64,000 bases of DNA from Micromonospora halotolerans (GTDB taxonomy: Bacteria; Actinomycetota; Actinomycetes; Mycobacteriales; Micromonosporaceae): positions 1,178,001 through 1,242,000 of the forward strand of contig NZ_CP134876.1 of the NCBI RefSeq assembly GCF_032108445.1, written 5' to 3'. This document shows, one piece after another, positions 20,525 to 30,052 of the stretch. Numbering within the stretch: the first letter of the stretch is position 1; each line of letters opens with the position of its first letter. A program made the translations under genes and the position numbers. The notes under the pieces are model-generated. The model saw only the letters and a program-made list of their open reading frames with translations, was not told the DNA's origin and did no database searches.

Positions 20525-23203
20525 ATGAGTCGCTGGGACTTCGTCGGCCGAACGGATGAGCTCAACCGTCTGTTGTCGGCGGTCGGCGGTCCGGAAGGCC
20601 GCGGGCTGCTCTTCAGCGGCACCGCCGGGGTGGGCAAGAGCCGGCTGCTGCGCGAGGGGGTGGCCGCGCTCTCACCCGACCGTTACGCGATCTGGTCCGT
20701 CGCGGCCAGCGCCACGACCGCCGCGCTGCCGTTCGGCGGGCTGGTCCAGGTGCTGCCGGCCGCGCAGCCGCAGGGCCTCTCCCCCGCCGGCATCCTGCGC
20801 TGGGCGGTCGACATCCTCCAGGAGCAGGCCGCCGGCCGGCCGATCGTGCTGGCGATCGACGACGCGCACCTGCTCGACCCGCCGTCGGCGGCGCTGGTCC
20901 ACCTCATCGCCCGCTCCGAGAACGCCACGGTGCTCGGCACGCTGCGCAACGGCGAGCAGATCCCGCTGCCGATCCGCGCCCTGTGGACCGACGACCTGGT
21001 CGACCTGGTCGAGCTGGGGCCGCTCGGCCCGACCGAGACCACCGGGCTGCTCGCCGCGATCCTCGGCGGGCCGGTCGACGCCGGCTCCTCGGAGCGGCTG
21101 CACCGGCTCTCCGCCGGCAACCCGCTGCTGCTGCGCGAGCTGGTGCTGGCCGCCTCCGGCGGCGACGAGCTGAACAAGACGTACGGGATCTGGAAGTGGA
21201 CCGGCCGGCTGGAGCTGGCGCCCAGTCTCACCGACCTGATCGGCACCCGGATCGGCCAGCTCACGCCCGGCGTGCGCGCGGTGGTCGAGCTGGTCGCGTT
21301 CGGCGAGCCGCTCGGCCTGCACCTGCTGGAGCAGGCGGTCGACCCGGCCGACGTGGAGGTCGCCGAGGAGCGCGGCCTGATCTCCATGGTGCGCGACGAC
21401 CGGCGGCTCAACGTGCGCCTCGCCCACCCGCTCTACGGCGAGGTGATGCGCCGGCAGTGCCCGGTCAGCCGCACCCGGCGGCTGCAGGCCACCCTGGCCG
21501 GGCTGCTCGAACGGGTCGGCAAGCGCCGCCGCGACGACCTACTGCGGGTCGCCGTGTGGCGGCTCGACTCGGGCACGGCGCAGGACCCGGCCCTGCTGCT
21601 CGACGCGGCCGCCCAGGCCTTCGGCCGGTACGACGTGCCGCTGGCCACCCGGCTGGCCCGGGCGGCGCTGGACGCCGAGGGCGGCTCGGACGCGGCGGAG
21701 CTGCTCGCCACGATCCTCATGTTCGCCGACCGGCCGGACGAGGCGATCGCGGTGCTCGACCAGGTGGCCGAGGCGATCCAGGACGACCGGCGGCGCGGCC
21801 GGTGGCTGACCGCCCGGGGCATGGTGAGCTACTGGGGGCTGAGCCGGGAATCCACGGTGGAGGAGATCGCCGCGCGCGGCGCCGAGCTGACCGACGCCGC
21901 CGACCAGGCCCGGGTCCGCGCCTTCGAGGCGATCATGCGGCTGCACCGGCTGGACACCGACACCGCGGTCCGGCTGGCCCAGACCGTGCTGGACCGGCCG
22001 GCGGCCCCCATGGCCGCGCGCGAGCTGGCCCGGTGCACCCTCGCGCACCTTCAAGCCGCGCAGGGGCAGTACCGGCGCAGCGCCACCGCGATCGCCCGGG
22101 TGCAGGCCGAGGCGGCGTGCTGGCGGGGCGACATGCCCTACCTCCAGCTCGCCATGGAGCTGGCCCGGGGCACCCGGCTCGCGCTCTCCGGCGACCTGGC
22201 CGGCATCGACGCGATCGTCGCCGACGAGTTCGCCGACCTGGCCGGCGCCGGGGACTTCCGGCTCGGCACCGGCTACCTGGCCATCCTCCAGGCGTACGCG
22301 GCGCGGCTGCGCGGGCGCGGCGACGAGGCGCTGAAGACCAGCCTCGGCGCCTGCGCCGTGCTCGCCACGAGCCGGGTCTACGCCGGCCTGGCGCACGCCG
22401 AGCGCGCCCAGGCGGCGGCGCTGCGCGGCGACGCCACGCACGCGGCGGAGGCGATGGCCGAGGCGGACCGCACCCACGCGCCCGGGATGGCGGTCCTCTA
22501 TCCCTGGCTGGAGCAGGCCCGGGGTGCGGTGCACGCGGCGGTCGGCGACCTGCCGGCGGCCACCAAGCACCTCACCGCGCTCGCCGACCGGCTGCGGGAG
22601 GACGGCCTGGCCGGGCACGAGCTGCTGGTCCTGCTCGACCTGGTCCGGTTCGACCAGGCCACCGCGTCGATCGGGCCGACCTGCACCGACGGCGACCGGC
22701 GGACCGTGGCGCAGCGCCTGACGGAGCTCTCCGAGCAGGTCGACGGGGTGCTGCCGCCGCTGGTCGCCCGGTACGCGCGCGCCGCCGTCGACGGCTGCCC
22801 CGACGACCTGCTCGCCGTGGCCGAGGGCTTCGCCGCCCGGGAGCTGACCGTCTACGCCGCGGAGGCGACCGCCATGGCGCTGCACCGGATGCGCGGCGGC
22901 CGGCCCGGGGCGACCGGTCCGGCCCGGGAGCGCCTCGCCGACCTGCTCCGCCGCTGCGACGAGGTGTCCACCCCGGCGCTGCGGCTGCTCCGCCCGACGC
23001 TGAGCGACCGGGAGCGGGAGATCGCGCGGCTCGCCGCCGACGGCGTCACGAGCCGCACCATCGCGGAGCGGCTGTTCCTCTCCACCCGCACGGTCGAGAA
23101 CCACCTCCAGCGGGTCTACAGCAAGCTCGGGGTGGCCGGCCGCGCCGAGCTGCGGGCCGCGCTGCGGTCGATGCCGGGCCACGACGGCGCCGATCCGGCC
23201 TGA
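20525..23203 (+). CDS. Large ATP-binding LuxR-family regulator (LAL/MalT-like)
   Basis: 892 aa. Residues 1-250 form an AAA/STAND ATPase with Walker A GTAGVGKS at residues 32-39 and Walker B IVLAIDDAHLL; a TPR-like middle of about 500 residues follows; residues about 825-885 are a LuxR HTH (LSDREREIARLAADG, TVENHLQRVYSKLG). Such regulators integrate a ligand and ATP to activate pathway genes, often secondary metabolism. The frame is open far upstream, but FVGRTDEL is the usual N-terminus of the family. It ends 16 bp before pncB, so read-through is possible. Confidence 0.93.
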   Translation: MSRWDFVGRTDELNRLLSAVGGPEGRGLLFSGTAGVGKSRLLREGVAALSPDRYAIWSVAASATTAALPFGGLVQVLPAAQPQGLSPAGILRWAVDILQEQAAGRPIVLAIDDAHLLDPPSAALVHLIARSENATVLGTLRNGEQIPLPIRALWTDDLVDLVELGPLGPTETTGLLAAILGGPVDAGSSERLHRLSAGNPLLLRELVLAASGGDELNKTYGIWKWTGRLELAPSLTDLIGTRIGQLTPGVRAVVELVAFGEPLGLHLLEQAVDPADVEVAEERGLISMVRDDRRLNVRLAHPLYGEVMRRQCPVSRTRRLQATLAGLLERVGKRRRDDLLRVAVWRLDSGTAQDPALLLDAAAQAFGRYDVPLATRLARAALDAEGGSDAAELLATILMFADRPDEAIAVLDQVAEAIQDDRRRGRWLTARGMVSYWGLSRESTVEEIAARGAELTDAADQARVRAFEAIMRLHRLDTDTAVRLAQTVLDRPAAPMAARELARCTLAHLQAAQGQYRRSATAIARVQAEAACWRGDMPYLQLAMELARGTRLALSGDLAGIDAIVADEFADLAGAGDFRLGTGYLAILQAYAARLRGRGDEALKTSLGACAVLATSRVYAGLAHAERAQAAALRGDATHAAEAMAEADRTHAPGMAVLYPWLEQARGAVHAAVGDLPAATKHLTALADRLREDGLAGHELLVLLDLVRFDQATASIGPTCTDGDRRTVAQRLTELSEQVDGVLPPLVARYARAAVDGCPDDLLAVAEGFAARELTVYAAEATAMALHRMRGGRPGATGPARERLADLLRRCDEVSTPALRLLRPTLSDREREIARLAADGVTSRTIAERLFLSTRTVENHLQRVYSKLGVAGRAELRAALRSMPGHDGADPA

Positions 23204-23219
23204 ACTCTAGGCTGGAGCG

Positions 23220-24506
23220 GTGAGCACCCTTCGCCCCGCGCTGCTGACCGACCACTACGAGCTGACCATGGTCAGCGCCGCCCTGCGGGACGGCACGGCC
23301 GACCGTCGCTGCGTCTTCGAGGTGTTCAGCCGCCGGCTGCCGGCCGGCCGCCGCTACGGCGTGGTCGCCGGGACGGGCCGGCTGGTCGACCTGATCCGCG
23401 ACTTCCGGTTCGACCCCGACGAGGTCGACTTCCTGCGCCGCACCGGCGTGGTGGACGACCGGGCCGCCCAGTGGCTGGCCGACTACCGCTTCACCGGCGA
23501 CGTCGACGGGTACGCCGAGGGCGAGCTGTTCTTCCCGGGCTCCCCGATCCTCACCGTCTCCGGCACCTTCGCCGAGTGCGTGGTGCTGGAGACGCTGGTG
23601 CTGTCGGTGCTCAACCACGACTGCGCGGTGGCCGCCGCGGCGGCCCGGATGGTCACGGCCGCCCGGGGCCGGGCGCTGATCGAGATGGGCTCCCGCCGGG
23701 CGCACGAGGAGGCCGCGGTGGCCGCCGCCCGGGCCGCGTACCTGGCCGGGTTCCGGTTCACCTCCAACCTGGCCGCCGGCCAGCGTTACGGCATCCCCAC
23801 CGCCGGCACCGCCGCGCACGCGTTCACCCTGCTGCACGACGACGAGCAGGCGGCGTTCGCCTCGCAGGTGGCGACGCTGGGCAAGGACACCACGCTGCTG
23901 GTCGACACCTACGACATCAGCCAGGGCATCCGCAACGCCATCGCGGTGGCCGGCCCGGAGCTGCGCGCGGTCCGGATCGACTCGGGTGACCTGGCGGTCA
24001 TCGCCCAGCAGTCCCGGGAACTGCTCGACTCGCTCGGCGCCACCGAGACGAAGATCATCGTCTCCGGCGACCTCGACGAGTACGCCATCGCCTCCCTGGC
24101 CGCCGAGCCCGTCGACATGTACGGCGCGGGCACCGCCGTGGTGACCGGCTCGGGCGCACCGACCGCCGGCCTGGTCTACAAGCTGGTCGAGGTGGAGGGG
24201 CGCCCGGTGGTCAAGCGCTCCGAGCACAAGGCCACCATCGGCGGCCGGAAGGTGGCCGTCCGCCGGCACAAGCCGACCGGCACGGCCACCGAGGAGGTCA
24301 TCGTGCCGCAGGGCGTGCCGGACCGGCAGCCCAACGACCGGCTGCTCCAGCGCTCGTTCGTCGTCGAGGGCGAGCCGGTGGCGCTGCCCACCCTCGACGA
24401 GTCACGGGAGCACCTGCGGGAGTGCCTGATCTCCATCCCGTGGGAGGGGCTCAAGCTCTCCGGCGGCGACCCGGCCGTTCCGGTGACCGTCGTACCCGCG
24501 AGTTGA
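23220..24506 (+). CDS. pncB: Nicotinate phosphoribosyltransferase
   Basis: 428 aa. It makes nicotinate mononucleotide from nicotinate and PRPP in NAD salvage. Family blocks: LLTDHYELTMV, FEVFSRRLPAGRRYGVVAG, MGSRRAHEEAAVAAARAAYL, VDTYDISQGIRNA and IIVSGDLDEYAI. GTG start; TAGGCT lies 6 nt upstream (23208-23213) with GGAG just before the start, so both leaderless and led translation are possible. pncA follows after 10 bp, giving a two-gene salvage operon. Confidence 0.95.
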   Translation: MSTLRPALLTDHYELTMVSAALRDGTADRRCVFEVFSRRLPAGRRYGVVAGTGRLVDLIRDFRFDPDEVDFLRRTGVVDDRAAQWLADYRFTGDVDGYAEGELFFPGSPILTVSGTFAECVVLETLVLSVLNHDCAVAAAAARMVTAARGRALIEMGSRRAHEEAAVAAARAAYLAGFRFTSNLAAGQRYGIPTAGTAAHAFTLLHDDEQAAFASQVATLGKDTTLLVDTYDISQGIRNAIAVAGPELRAVRIDSGDLAVIAQQSRELLDSLGATETKIIVSGDLDEYAIASLAAEPVDMYGAGTAVVTGSGAPTAGLVYKLVEVEGRPVVKRSEHKATIGGRKVAVRRHKPTGTATEEVIVPQGVPDRQPNDRLLQRSFVVEGEPVALPTLDESREHLRECLISIPWEGLKLSGGDPAVPVTVVPAS

Positions 24507-24516
24507 GAGGACCGAC

Positions 24517-25098
24517 ATGGCCAACGCCTTGATCATCGTGGACGTGCAGAACGACTTCTGCGAGGGCGGCTCCCTGGCCGTGACCGGCGGGGCGGGGGTC
24601 GCCGCCGGCATCACCCGGCTGCTCACCGCCGAGCCCGGGCGCTGGGACCACGTGGTCGCGACCAAGGACTTCCACATCGACCCGGGCGCGCACTTCGGCG
24701 ACCCGCCGGACTACGTCGACTCCTGGCCCCGGCACTGTGTGGTGGGCACCGCCGGCTCCGAGTTCCACCCGGACCTGGCGACCGACCGGGTGGAGGCGAT
24801 CTTCCACAAGGGCGAGCACGCGGCCGCGTACTCCGGTTTCGAGGGGCACGCCGACGACGGCGAGTGCCTGGCCGACTGGCTGCGCCGGCACGACGTCGAC
24901 CGGGTCGACGTGGTCGGCATCGCCACCGACCACTGCGTCCGCGCCACGGCGCTCGACGCGGCCCGGGAGGGCTTCGCGACGACCGTGCTGCTGGACCTGA
25001 CCGCCGCCGTCGCGCCCGACACGCTGGACGTGGCGCTGCGGGCCCTCGACGGCGCCGGGGTCACCACGGTCGGCGAGCCTGTGATCAGGGCCGCTTGA
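24517..25098 (+). CDS. pncA: Nicotinamidase
   Basis: 193 aa isochorismatase-fold amidase that deamidates nicotinamide to nicotinate, feeding PncB. Catalytic Asp is in IIVDVQNDFCEGG, the lysine in AIFHKGEH, and the cysteine in GIATDHCVRATALDA. The metal-binding DFHIDPGAHF motif is present. GAGAGGACC lies just before the ATG. This enzyme family also activates pyrazinamide in mycobacteria. Confidence 0.95.
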   Translation: MANALIIVDVQNDFCEGGSLAVTGGAGVAAGITRLLTAEPGRWDHVVATKDFHIDPGAHFGDPPDYVDSWPRHCVVGTAGSEFHPDLATDRVEAIFHKGEHAAAYSGFEGHADDGECLADWLRRHDVDRVDVVGIATDHCVRATALDAAREGFATTVLLDLTAAVAPDTLDVALRALDGAGVTTVGEPVIRAA

Positions 25099-25163
25099 GC
25101 AGGTAATTGGTTGCGGCTGTCGTACCCCCGGTCGAGGATTGGCGGCCGGAGGTACGGACCGTC

Positions 25164-26369
25164 GTGAACTTGAAGCCTTACCGGGAGGCGCTCGCCCTGC
25201 CCGGTCTCCGGTCGTTGCTGCTGATCTCGGTGCTGGCGCGCATTCCGCTCACCGCGACCGGCGTGACGCTCACCTTCCACGTCGTGCTCGACCTCGGTCG
25301 CGGCTACGGCGCGGCCGGGCTGGTCGGCGCCGCCTCCACCGTCGGGGCCGCGCTCGGCTCCCCGCTGCTCGGCCGGCTGGTCGACCGGCGCGGCCTGCGC
25401 CCGGTGCTGCTGCTCACCACGATCGCCGAGGGCCTCTTCTGGGCCAGCGCGCCGACCCTGTCGTACCCGGTGCTGCTGCCCACCGCGTTCCTGGCCGGGC
25501 TGTTCGCGCTGCCGGTGTTCTCGGTGGTCCGCCAGTCGGTCGCCGCGCTGGTGCCCGCCGAGCGGCGCCGCCCCGCGTACGCCCTCGACTCGATGTCGGT
25601 GGAGCTCTCGTTCATGGTCGGGCCGGCGCTGGCCGTGGCCATGGCCGCCGCCGTGTCGCCCCGGCTCACCATGTGGGCGGTCGGCGCCGGGATCGTCGCC
25701 TCCGGAATCTGCTTCTGGCTGCTCGACCCGCCGACCCGGGCCGCCGACGAGCCGGCCGGCCCGGCCCGCAAGGTGCCCCGCCGGGAATGGGTCACCCCCC
25801 GGCTGCTCGCCGTTCTGGCGGTCAGCCTGGCCGCCACGCTGGTGCTCGGTGGCACCGACGTCGCGGTGGTCGCCGTGCTGCGCGAGGGCGGCGAGGTCGG
25901 CTGGACGGGCGCCGTCCTGGCCATGTGGGCGGTCGCCTCGCTGGTGGGCGGCTTCGCGTACGGAGCGGTCACCCGCTCGCTCTCCCCGCTGGCCCTGGTG
26001 GCGGCGCTGAGCCTGACCACCATCCCGGTCGGGCTGGGCGGGTCGCACTGGTGGCTGCTCTGCCTGGCGCTCGTCCCGGCCGGCGCGCTCTGCGCACCCT
26101 CCATCGCCTCGACCTCGGACGCGGTGAGCCGGCTCGCTCCGGCCGGCGTCCGCGGCGAGGCCATGGGCCTGCACGGCTCGGCCGTCACGGTCGGCATCGC
26201 GCTCGGCGCGCCGCTGGCCGGCGCGGTGATCGACGCCTCGGCCCCGGCCTGGGGGTTCGCGGTCACCGGGGCGATCGGCGTGCTGGTCGCCCTGGCCGTC
26301 CTGCCGATCGAACTCCGCCACCGCCGCGAAACAACCACCACCCCCGAACTGGCCACCGCAACCCCCTGA
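25164..26369 (+). CDS. MFS transporter
   Basis: About 401 aa with 12 hydrophobic segments in two halves. The loop between helices 2 and 3 carries GRLVDRRGLRPVLLL, the MFS motif A. GTG at 25164 is preceded by GGAGGT at 10 nt; the longer frame from TTG 25107 lacks a ribosome site and adds a non-conserved tail. Substrate unknown; the arrangement resembles drug or sugar exporters. It follows pncA by 65 bp, but no functional link is evident. Confidence 0.88.
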   Translation: MNLKPYREALALPGLRSLLLISVLARIPLTATGVTLTFHVVLDLGRGYGAAGLVGAASTVGAALGSPLLGRLVDRRGLRPVLLLTTIAEGLFWASAPTLSYPVLLPTAFLAGLFALPVFSVVRQSVAALVPAERRRPAYALDSMSVELSFMVGPALAVAMAAAVSPRLTMWAVGAGIVASGICFWLLDPPTRAADEPAGPARKVPRREWVTPRLLAVLAVSLAATLVLGGTDVAVVAVLREGGEVGWTGAVLAMWAVASLVGGFAYGAVTRSLSPLALVAALSLTTIPVGLGGSHWWLLCLALVPAGALCAPSIASTSDAVSRLAPAGVRGEAMGLHGSAVTVGIALGAPLAGAVIDASAPAWGFAVTGAIGVLVALAVLPIELRHRRETTTTPELATATP

Positions 26370-26402
26370 CCCCCGGCCCGGCCCCCGGCCCTCCCGCCCC
26401 CC

Positions 26403-26472
26403 GCCGCGTTGATCAAGAGGTTTGCGTCAGATCCAGGCCGATCCGTGACGCGAACCTCTTGATCAACGCGGC
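26403..26472. repeat. Palindromic hairpin repeat, copy 1
   Basis: Two 27-nt arms, 26403-26429 and 26446-26472, pair with a single mismatch (a G-T pair) around a 16-nt loop. The arm begins GCCGCGTTGATCAAGAGGTT and ends in GCGTCA. The TTGATCAA core is AT-rich against the surrounding DNA. It looks like a REP/MITE-type element and may also end transcription. Confidence 0.8.
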
Positions 26473-26570
26473 CAGGTTCGAGGGGGCGTGCGCCAGCCCA
26501 GCGCGAGGGGTGTCCGGCGAGCGGGTTGGGCCACGCCCTCCCCACCTCCTGTCGCCCGACAGCCCAACGG

Positions 26571-26632
26571 CGTTGATCAAGAGGTTTGCGTCGGTACCGG
26601 GCCGATTCCCGACGCAAACTTCTTGATCAACG
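26571..26632. repeat. Palindromic hairpin repeat, copy 2
   Basis: Same family as copy 1, about 100 bp downstream. Its 24-nt arms (26571-26594 and 26609-26632) share CGTTGATCAAGAGGTTTGCG with copy 1 and pair with one mismatch (AAGAGG against AAGAAG). The loop sequences of the two copies differ, while the arms are kept, a sign of selection or recent spread of the hairpin. Confidence 0.8.
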
Positions 26633-26690
26633 CGGCGGGGGGCGGGGAGGGCGTGGGGGGACGCGGGCGGGGGTTCGTGGGGAACGCGGC

Positions 26691-26721
26691 GGGCGCCGCA
26701 CCCCGGTGGGGTGCGGCGCCC
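26691..26721. terminator. Hairpin terminator of ctaD
   Basis: Perfect 14-bp stem (GGGCGCCGCACCCC and its complement) with a 3-nt GGT loop, 19 nt after the ctaD stop. No U tract. It could serve the converging MFS gene as well. Confidence 0.75.
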
Positions 26722-26740
26722 GTCGTTGGTTCCGGCTGGG

Positions 26741-28498
26741 TCAGCTCTTGTTGAGCCGGCCCTCGGTGTCCTCCTGGTAGCTGGCGCCACCGTCGGACTC
26801 GCTGGTGAGCGGCTTGGCGCCGCCCTCGGGCGGGCCGGCCAGGGAGTGGCCGGCGGCCAGCTCGGGGAACTTGTGGTCGAACGCCGGCCGCTCGGAGCGG
26901 ATCCGCGGCATCCGGTCGAAGTTCCGCAGCGGCGGCGGGGAGCTGGTGGCCCACTCGAGCGAGTTGCCGTGGCCCCACGGGTCGTCGACCTCGACCACCG
27001 GACCGGTCTTGTACGACTTCCAGCAGTTCCAGATGAACGGCAGGGTCGAGATACCGGTGATGAAAGCGCCGATGGTGGACAGCGTGTTCAGGAACGTGAA
27101 GCCGTCACCGGGCAGGTAGTCGGCGTAGCGGCGGGGCATGCCCTCGGCGCCGAGCCAGTGCTGCACCAGGAACGTGGTGTGGAAGCCGATCATGGTCAGC
27201 CAGAAGTGGATCTTGCCGAGCCGCTCGTCGAGCATCCGGCCGAACATCTTCGGGAACCAGAAGTAGATGCCGCCGAACACGGCGAACACGATGGTGCCGA
27301 AGAGCACGTAGTGGAAGTGCGCGACCACGAAGTACGAGTCGTGCAGGTGGAAGTCGAGCGGCGGGCTGGCCAGCAGCACACCGGTGAGGCCACCGAAGAG
27401 GAAGGTCACCAGGAAGCCGATGGCGAACAGCATCGGCGTCTCGAAGGTGACCTGGCCCCGCCACATGGTGCCGATCCAGTTGAAGAACTTCATGCCGGTC
27501 GGCACGGCGATCAGGTAGCTCAGGAAGCTGAAGAACGGCAGCAGCACCTGGCCGGTGGCGAACATGTGGTGCGCCCACACGCTCATCGACAGGGCGGCGA
27601 TGGCGATGGTCGCGGCGACCAGGCCCTTGTAACCGAAGATCGGCTTCCGGGAGAAGACCGGGATGATCTCGGTGATGATGCCGAAGAACGGCAGCGCGAT
27701 GATGTAGACCTCGGGGTGCCCGAAGAACCAGAACAGGTGCTGCCAGAGCATCGGGCCGCCGGTGGCGGGGTCGTACACGTGCGCGCCGATCAGGCGGTCC
27801 GCGGCGAGCGCGAAGAGCGCGGCGGCCAGCAGCGGGAAGACGAGGATCGCCAGCAGGCTGGTGACCAGCATGTTCCAGGTGAAGATCGGCATCCGGAACA
27901 TGGTCATGCCGGGGGCGCGCAGGGTCAGGATCGTGGTGATCAGGTTGACCGCGCCGAGGATGGTGCCCAGACCGGAGATGGCCAGGCCCACCACCCACAT
28001 GTTCGCGCCGACGCCCGGCGAGTGCTCGGCCGTGCTCAGCGGCGTGTAGGCCGTCCAGCCGAAGTCGGCCGCGCCACCCGGGGCGATGAAACCGGCGGTG
28101 GCCATGGTGCCACCGAACAGGTACAGCCAGTAGGCGAAGGCGTTCAGGCGGGGGAACGACACGTCGGGCGCGCCGATCTGCAGCGGCACCACGTAGTTCG
28201 CGAAGGCGAACACGATCGGCGTCGCGAAGAACAGCAGCATGATCGTGCCGTGCATGGTGAAGAGCTGGTTGTACTGCTCGGGCGACAGGAACTGCAGGCC
28301 CGGCCGCGCCAGCTCGGCGCGCATGATCAGGGCCATCAGGCCACCGATCATGAAGAACGCGAACGCGGTGACCATGTACATGATCCCGATCTGCTTCGCG
28401 TCCGTGGTGCGCAGCAGCCGCGCGATTGCCGACCCCTTGACCGGCTCGCGGACCGGCCAGGGCCGGGTCACGACCGGCTTGGGTGCGACGGTGGTCAC
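26741..28498 (-). CDS. ctaD: Cytochrome c oxidase subunit I
   Basis: 585 aa, 12 membrane helices. It holds haem a and the a3-CuB centre of the aa3 terminal oxidase in the cytoplasmic membrane. Haem and copper ligands are visible: [23 protein letters not shown] (His-Tyr crosslink), [12 protein letters not shown] and [14 protein letters not shown] at 28498 has GGAGGCC upstream; the longer upstream frame has no support. The cytoplasmic tail of about 70 residues is charged and variable. The other cta subunits are not in this window, which is common for actinobacterial ctaD. Confidence 0.96.
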   Translation of the reverse strand: MTTVAPKPVVTRPWPVREPVKGSAIARLLRTTDAKQIGIMYMVTAFAFFMIGGLMALIMRAELARPGLQFLSPEQYNQLFTMHGTIMLLFFATPIVFAFANYVVPLQIGAPDVSFPRLNAFAYWLYLFGGTMATAGFIAPGGAADFGWTAYTPLSTAEHSPGVGANMWVVGLAISGLGTILGAVNLITTILTLRAPGMTMFRMPIFTWNMLVTSLLAILVFPLLAAALFALAADRLIGAHVYDPATGGPMLWQHLFWFFGHPEVYIIALPFFGIITEIIPVFSRKPIFGYKGLVAATIAIAALSMSVWAHHMFATGQVLLPFFSFLSYLIAVPTGMKFFNWIGTMWRGQVTFETPMLFAIGFLVTFLFGGLTGVLLASPPLDFHLHDSYFVVAHFHYVLFGTIVFAVFGGIYFWFPKMFGRMLDERLGKIHFWLTMIGFHTTFLVQHWLGAEGMPRRYADYLPGDGFTFLNTLSTIGAFITGISTLPFIWNCWKSYKTGPVVEVDDPWGHGNSLEWATSSPPPLRNFDRMPRIRSERPAFDHKFPELAAGHSLAGPPEGGAKPLTSESDGGASYQEDTEGRLNKS

Positions 28499-28625
28499 GA
28501 GTGGCCTCCGGTTCTGGGTTGTCCCGCTCGGCGCGCTCTTGATCTGCGCAGCCGTCATCCGCAAGGAGGATAGTCCCCGGTAGGTGGCCCCGCTTCGTGG
28601 GGTGGCGGCTACGATCACCGCCGCT

Positions 28626-29732
28626 CTAGAGCGGGCCGGTCAGCAGCCGGTAGTGCTCCTGGAAGATCCGTCCGCCGCGTCCGCGCAGCAAGGGGTCGCG
28701 CAGCGCCGGCGGCACGTCGCGGGTGCGGTTGCGGTCCCGGGTCCGGTCCCGCACCCAGCGGGTACGCGGGCGGCGGCGACTCTCGTACGCGAGCAGGGCG
28801 GCGTCGACGCTGCCGGCGGCCCTCAGCGACTCGGCGAGCACCACGGCGTCCTCCAGGGCCATGGCGGCGCCCTGGGAGAGCGTCGGCGCGGTGGCGTGAG
28901 CCGCGTCACCGACGAGCAGCACCCGGCCGTGGAACCAGCGCCCCAGCTCGACCTCCTCGGTGAGTTCCACGTCCACGGTCTCCAGGGCCGCGAGCACCTC
29001 GGGCACCGGGCCGCCGTAGTCGTCGAACAGCTCGTGCAGCCGGGCGCGCGGGTCGGCCGGCAGGCTGGTGCCGGCCTCGTCGGCGTAGCAGTGCAGCCGG
29101 CCGGCGCCGAGCGGCACCACCAGGAAGCCGGCGCGCTGGCCGAGCAGGGCGGTCCAGTCGACGACCCGGGGGCCGCCGCGCACCACGCTGCGGTAGACCA
29201 CCTGGCCGGCGGGGCGGGGCGGGCCGCCGAGCGCGGCCAGGGTGCGCACCGCCGAGCGGGGCCCGTCGGCGCCGATGACCAGGTCGTACTCGCCGCTGGT
29301 GCCGTCGGTGAACCCGACCGCGACGCCGCCGGGCAGCGGGTCGACGGTGCTGACCTCGGCCCCGTGCCGGACGGCGCCGCCGGCGCCGGTGAGCAGCACC
29401 CGGTGCAGCTCGGCGCGGGGCAGCGCGCGGCACTCCCCCACGCCGGCCCAGAGCGCGTCGAGGTCGACCTCGCAGAGCGGCGCGCCGGTGGCGTCCAGGA
29501 AGCGCTGCCGGTGGATGACCTCGCCGAGGGGGCGTACCGGGCCGTCGAGGTCGAGTCGGCGCAGCGCCCGGGCCGCGTTGCCCGGGAGGTAGAGACCGAT
29601 GTCGGCGCGCTCGCTCGGCGGGAGCTTCTCGGTCACGTCGGGGCGGAATCCCGCGAGGCGCAGTGCACGGGCCACGGCGAGACCGGCGATGCCCGCGCCG
29701 ACGACGAGGATGCGCAGGGGGGAACCACCCAT
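28626..29732 (-). CDS. FAD-dependent monooxygenase (PHBH/UbiH type)
   Basis: 368 aa. The FAD-binding GxGxxG is in [21 protein letters not shown], the second FAD motif in [13 protein letters not shown], and the third in [26 protein letters not shown]. These enzymes hydroxylate aromatic or polycyclic substrates with NAD(P)H and O2. No pathway genes lie beside it, so the substrate is open. The C-terminal Arg-rich stretch ([17 protein letters not shown]) is unusual for the family. Confidence 0.92.
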   Translation of the reverse strand: MGGSPLRILVVGAGIAGLAVARALRLAGFRPDVTEKLPPSERADIGLYLPGNAARALRRLDLDGPVRPLGEVIHRQRFLDATGAPLCEVDLDALWAGVGECRALPRAELHRVLLTGAGGAVRHGAEVSTVDPLPGGVAVGFTDGTSGEYDLVIGADGPRSAVRTLAALGGPPRPAGQVVYRSVVRGGPRVVDWTALLGQRAGFLVVPLGAGRLHCYADEAGTSLPADPRARLHELFDDYGGPVPEVLAALETVDVELTEEVELGRWFHGRVLLVGDAAHATAPTLSQGAAMALEDAVVLAESLRAAGSVDAALLAYESRRRPRTRWVRDRTRDRNRTRDVPPALRDPLLRGRGGRIFQEHYRLLTGPL

Positions 29733-30052
29733 CGTGGGGTACGCCTCCGGAGGGGTTCGGAACGCGTTGGAGGCAAGACATTACTCGCCGCAACCAAGCG
29801 GCGGAAGTGCCCATCGGCCCTGGCGTGGACGCCCGGTCAGCGGCCGGGAGCCCTCCCACCGGCGGGAATCCCGCCCCGACCGGGGGACCCGACCGCCGGC
29901 CCCCACTGCAGGCAGCTACGGCCGGATCACGCACCGTGGTCGGAGGGAGCAACTCGGTCCGAACGGTTGCGCCGGAGTTTCAGACATGTAAATGTGTTGG
30001 CGTAAACGTGGGAGCGCTCCCGGCACCGCCCACCGACACGAATCGGAGCATC
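29733..30052. other. Divergent promoter region, FAD monooxygenase / GH12 cellulase
   Basis: No gene seen. The right part (29967-30022) holds the cellulase promoter and CebR-type box. The middle is GC-rich without recognisable signals; a TAATGT reading toward the monooxygenase at about 29780 could be its -10. Confidence 0.5.
30009..30022. promoter_or_regulatory. CebR-type operator before the cellulase
   Basis: TGGGAGCGCTCCCG differs at one end base from TGGGAGCGCTCCCA, the palindrome bound by the LacI-family cellobiose sensor CebR/CelR in Streptomyces and Thermobifida. It lies 30 nt before the GH12 start and just past a possible promoter (TTGCGC at 29967, TAAATG at 29989), a position that fits repression lifted by cello-oligosaccharides. 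Confidence 0.8.

Larger units (their letters stand above)
26370..26740. other. Convergent intergenic region with repeats and terminator
   Basis: No gene seen. Between the stops of the MFS gene and ctaD lie two copies of a palindromic repeat and a separate perfect GC hairpin, listed individually. The DNA between the two repeat copies (26473-26570) has no coding signal. Confidence 0.7.

Noticed and set aside
20525..23203. The large LuxR regulator with its neighbours as a secondary-metabolite cluster
   Set aside because: The flanking genes are NAD salvage and a dynamin-like protein; no biosynthetic enzymes are present.
25107..25163. Longer MFS transporter from TTG
   Set aside because: No ribosome site and non-conserved residues; GTG at 25164 is well placed after GGAGGT.
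28499..28618. N-terminal extension of ctaD
   Set aside because: The GTG at 28498 has a good GGAGG site; the extension is unlike subunit I and spans the likely promoter.
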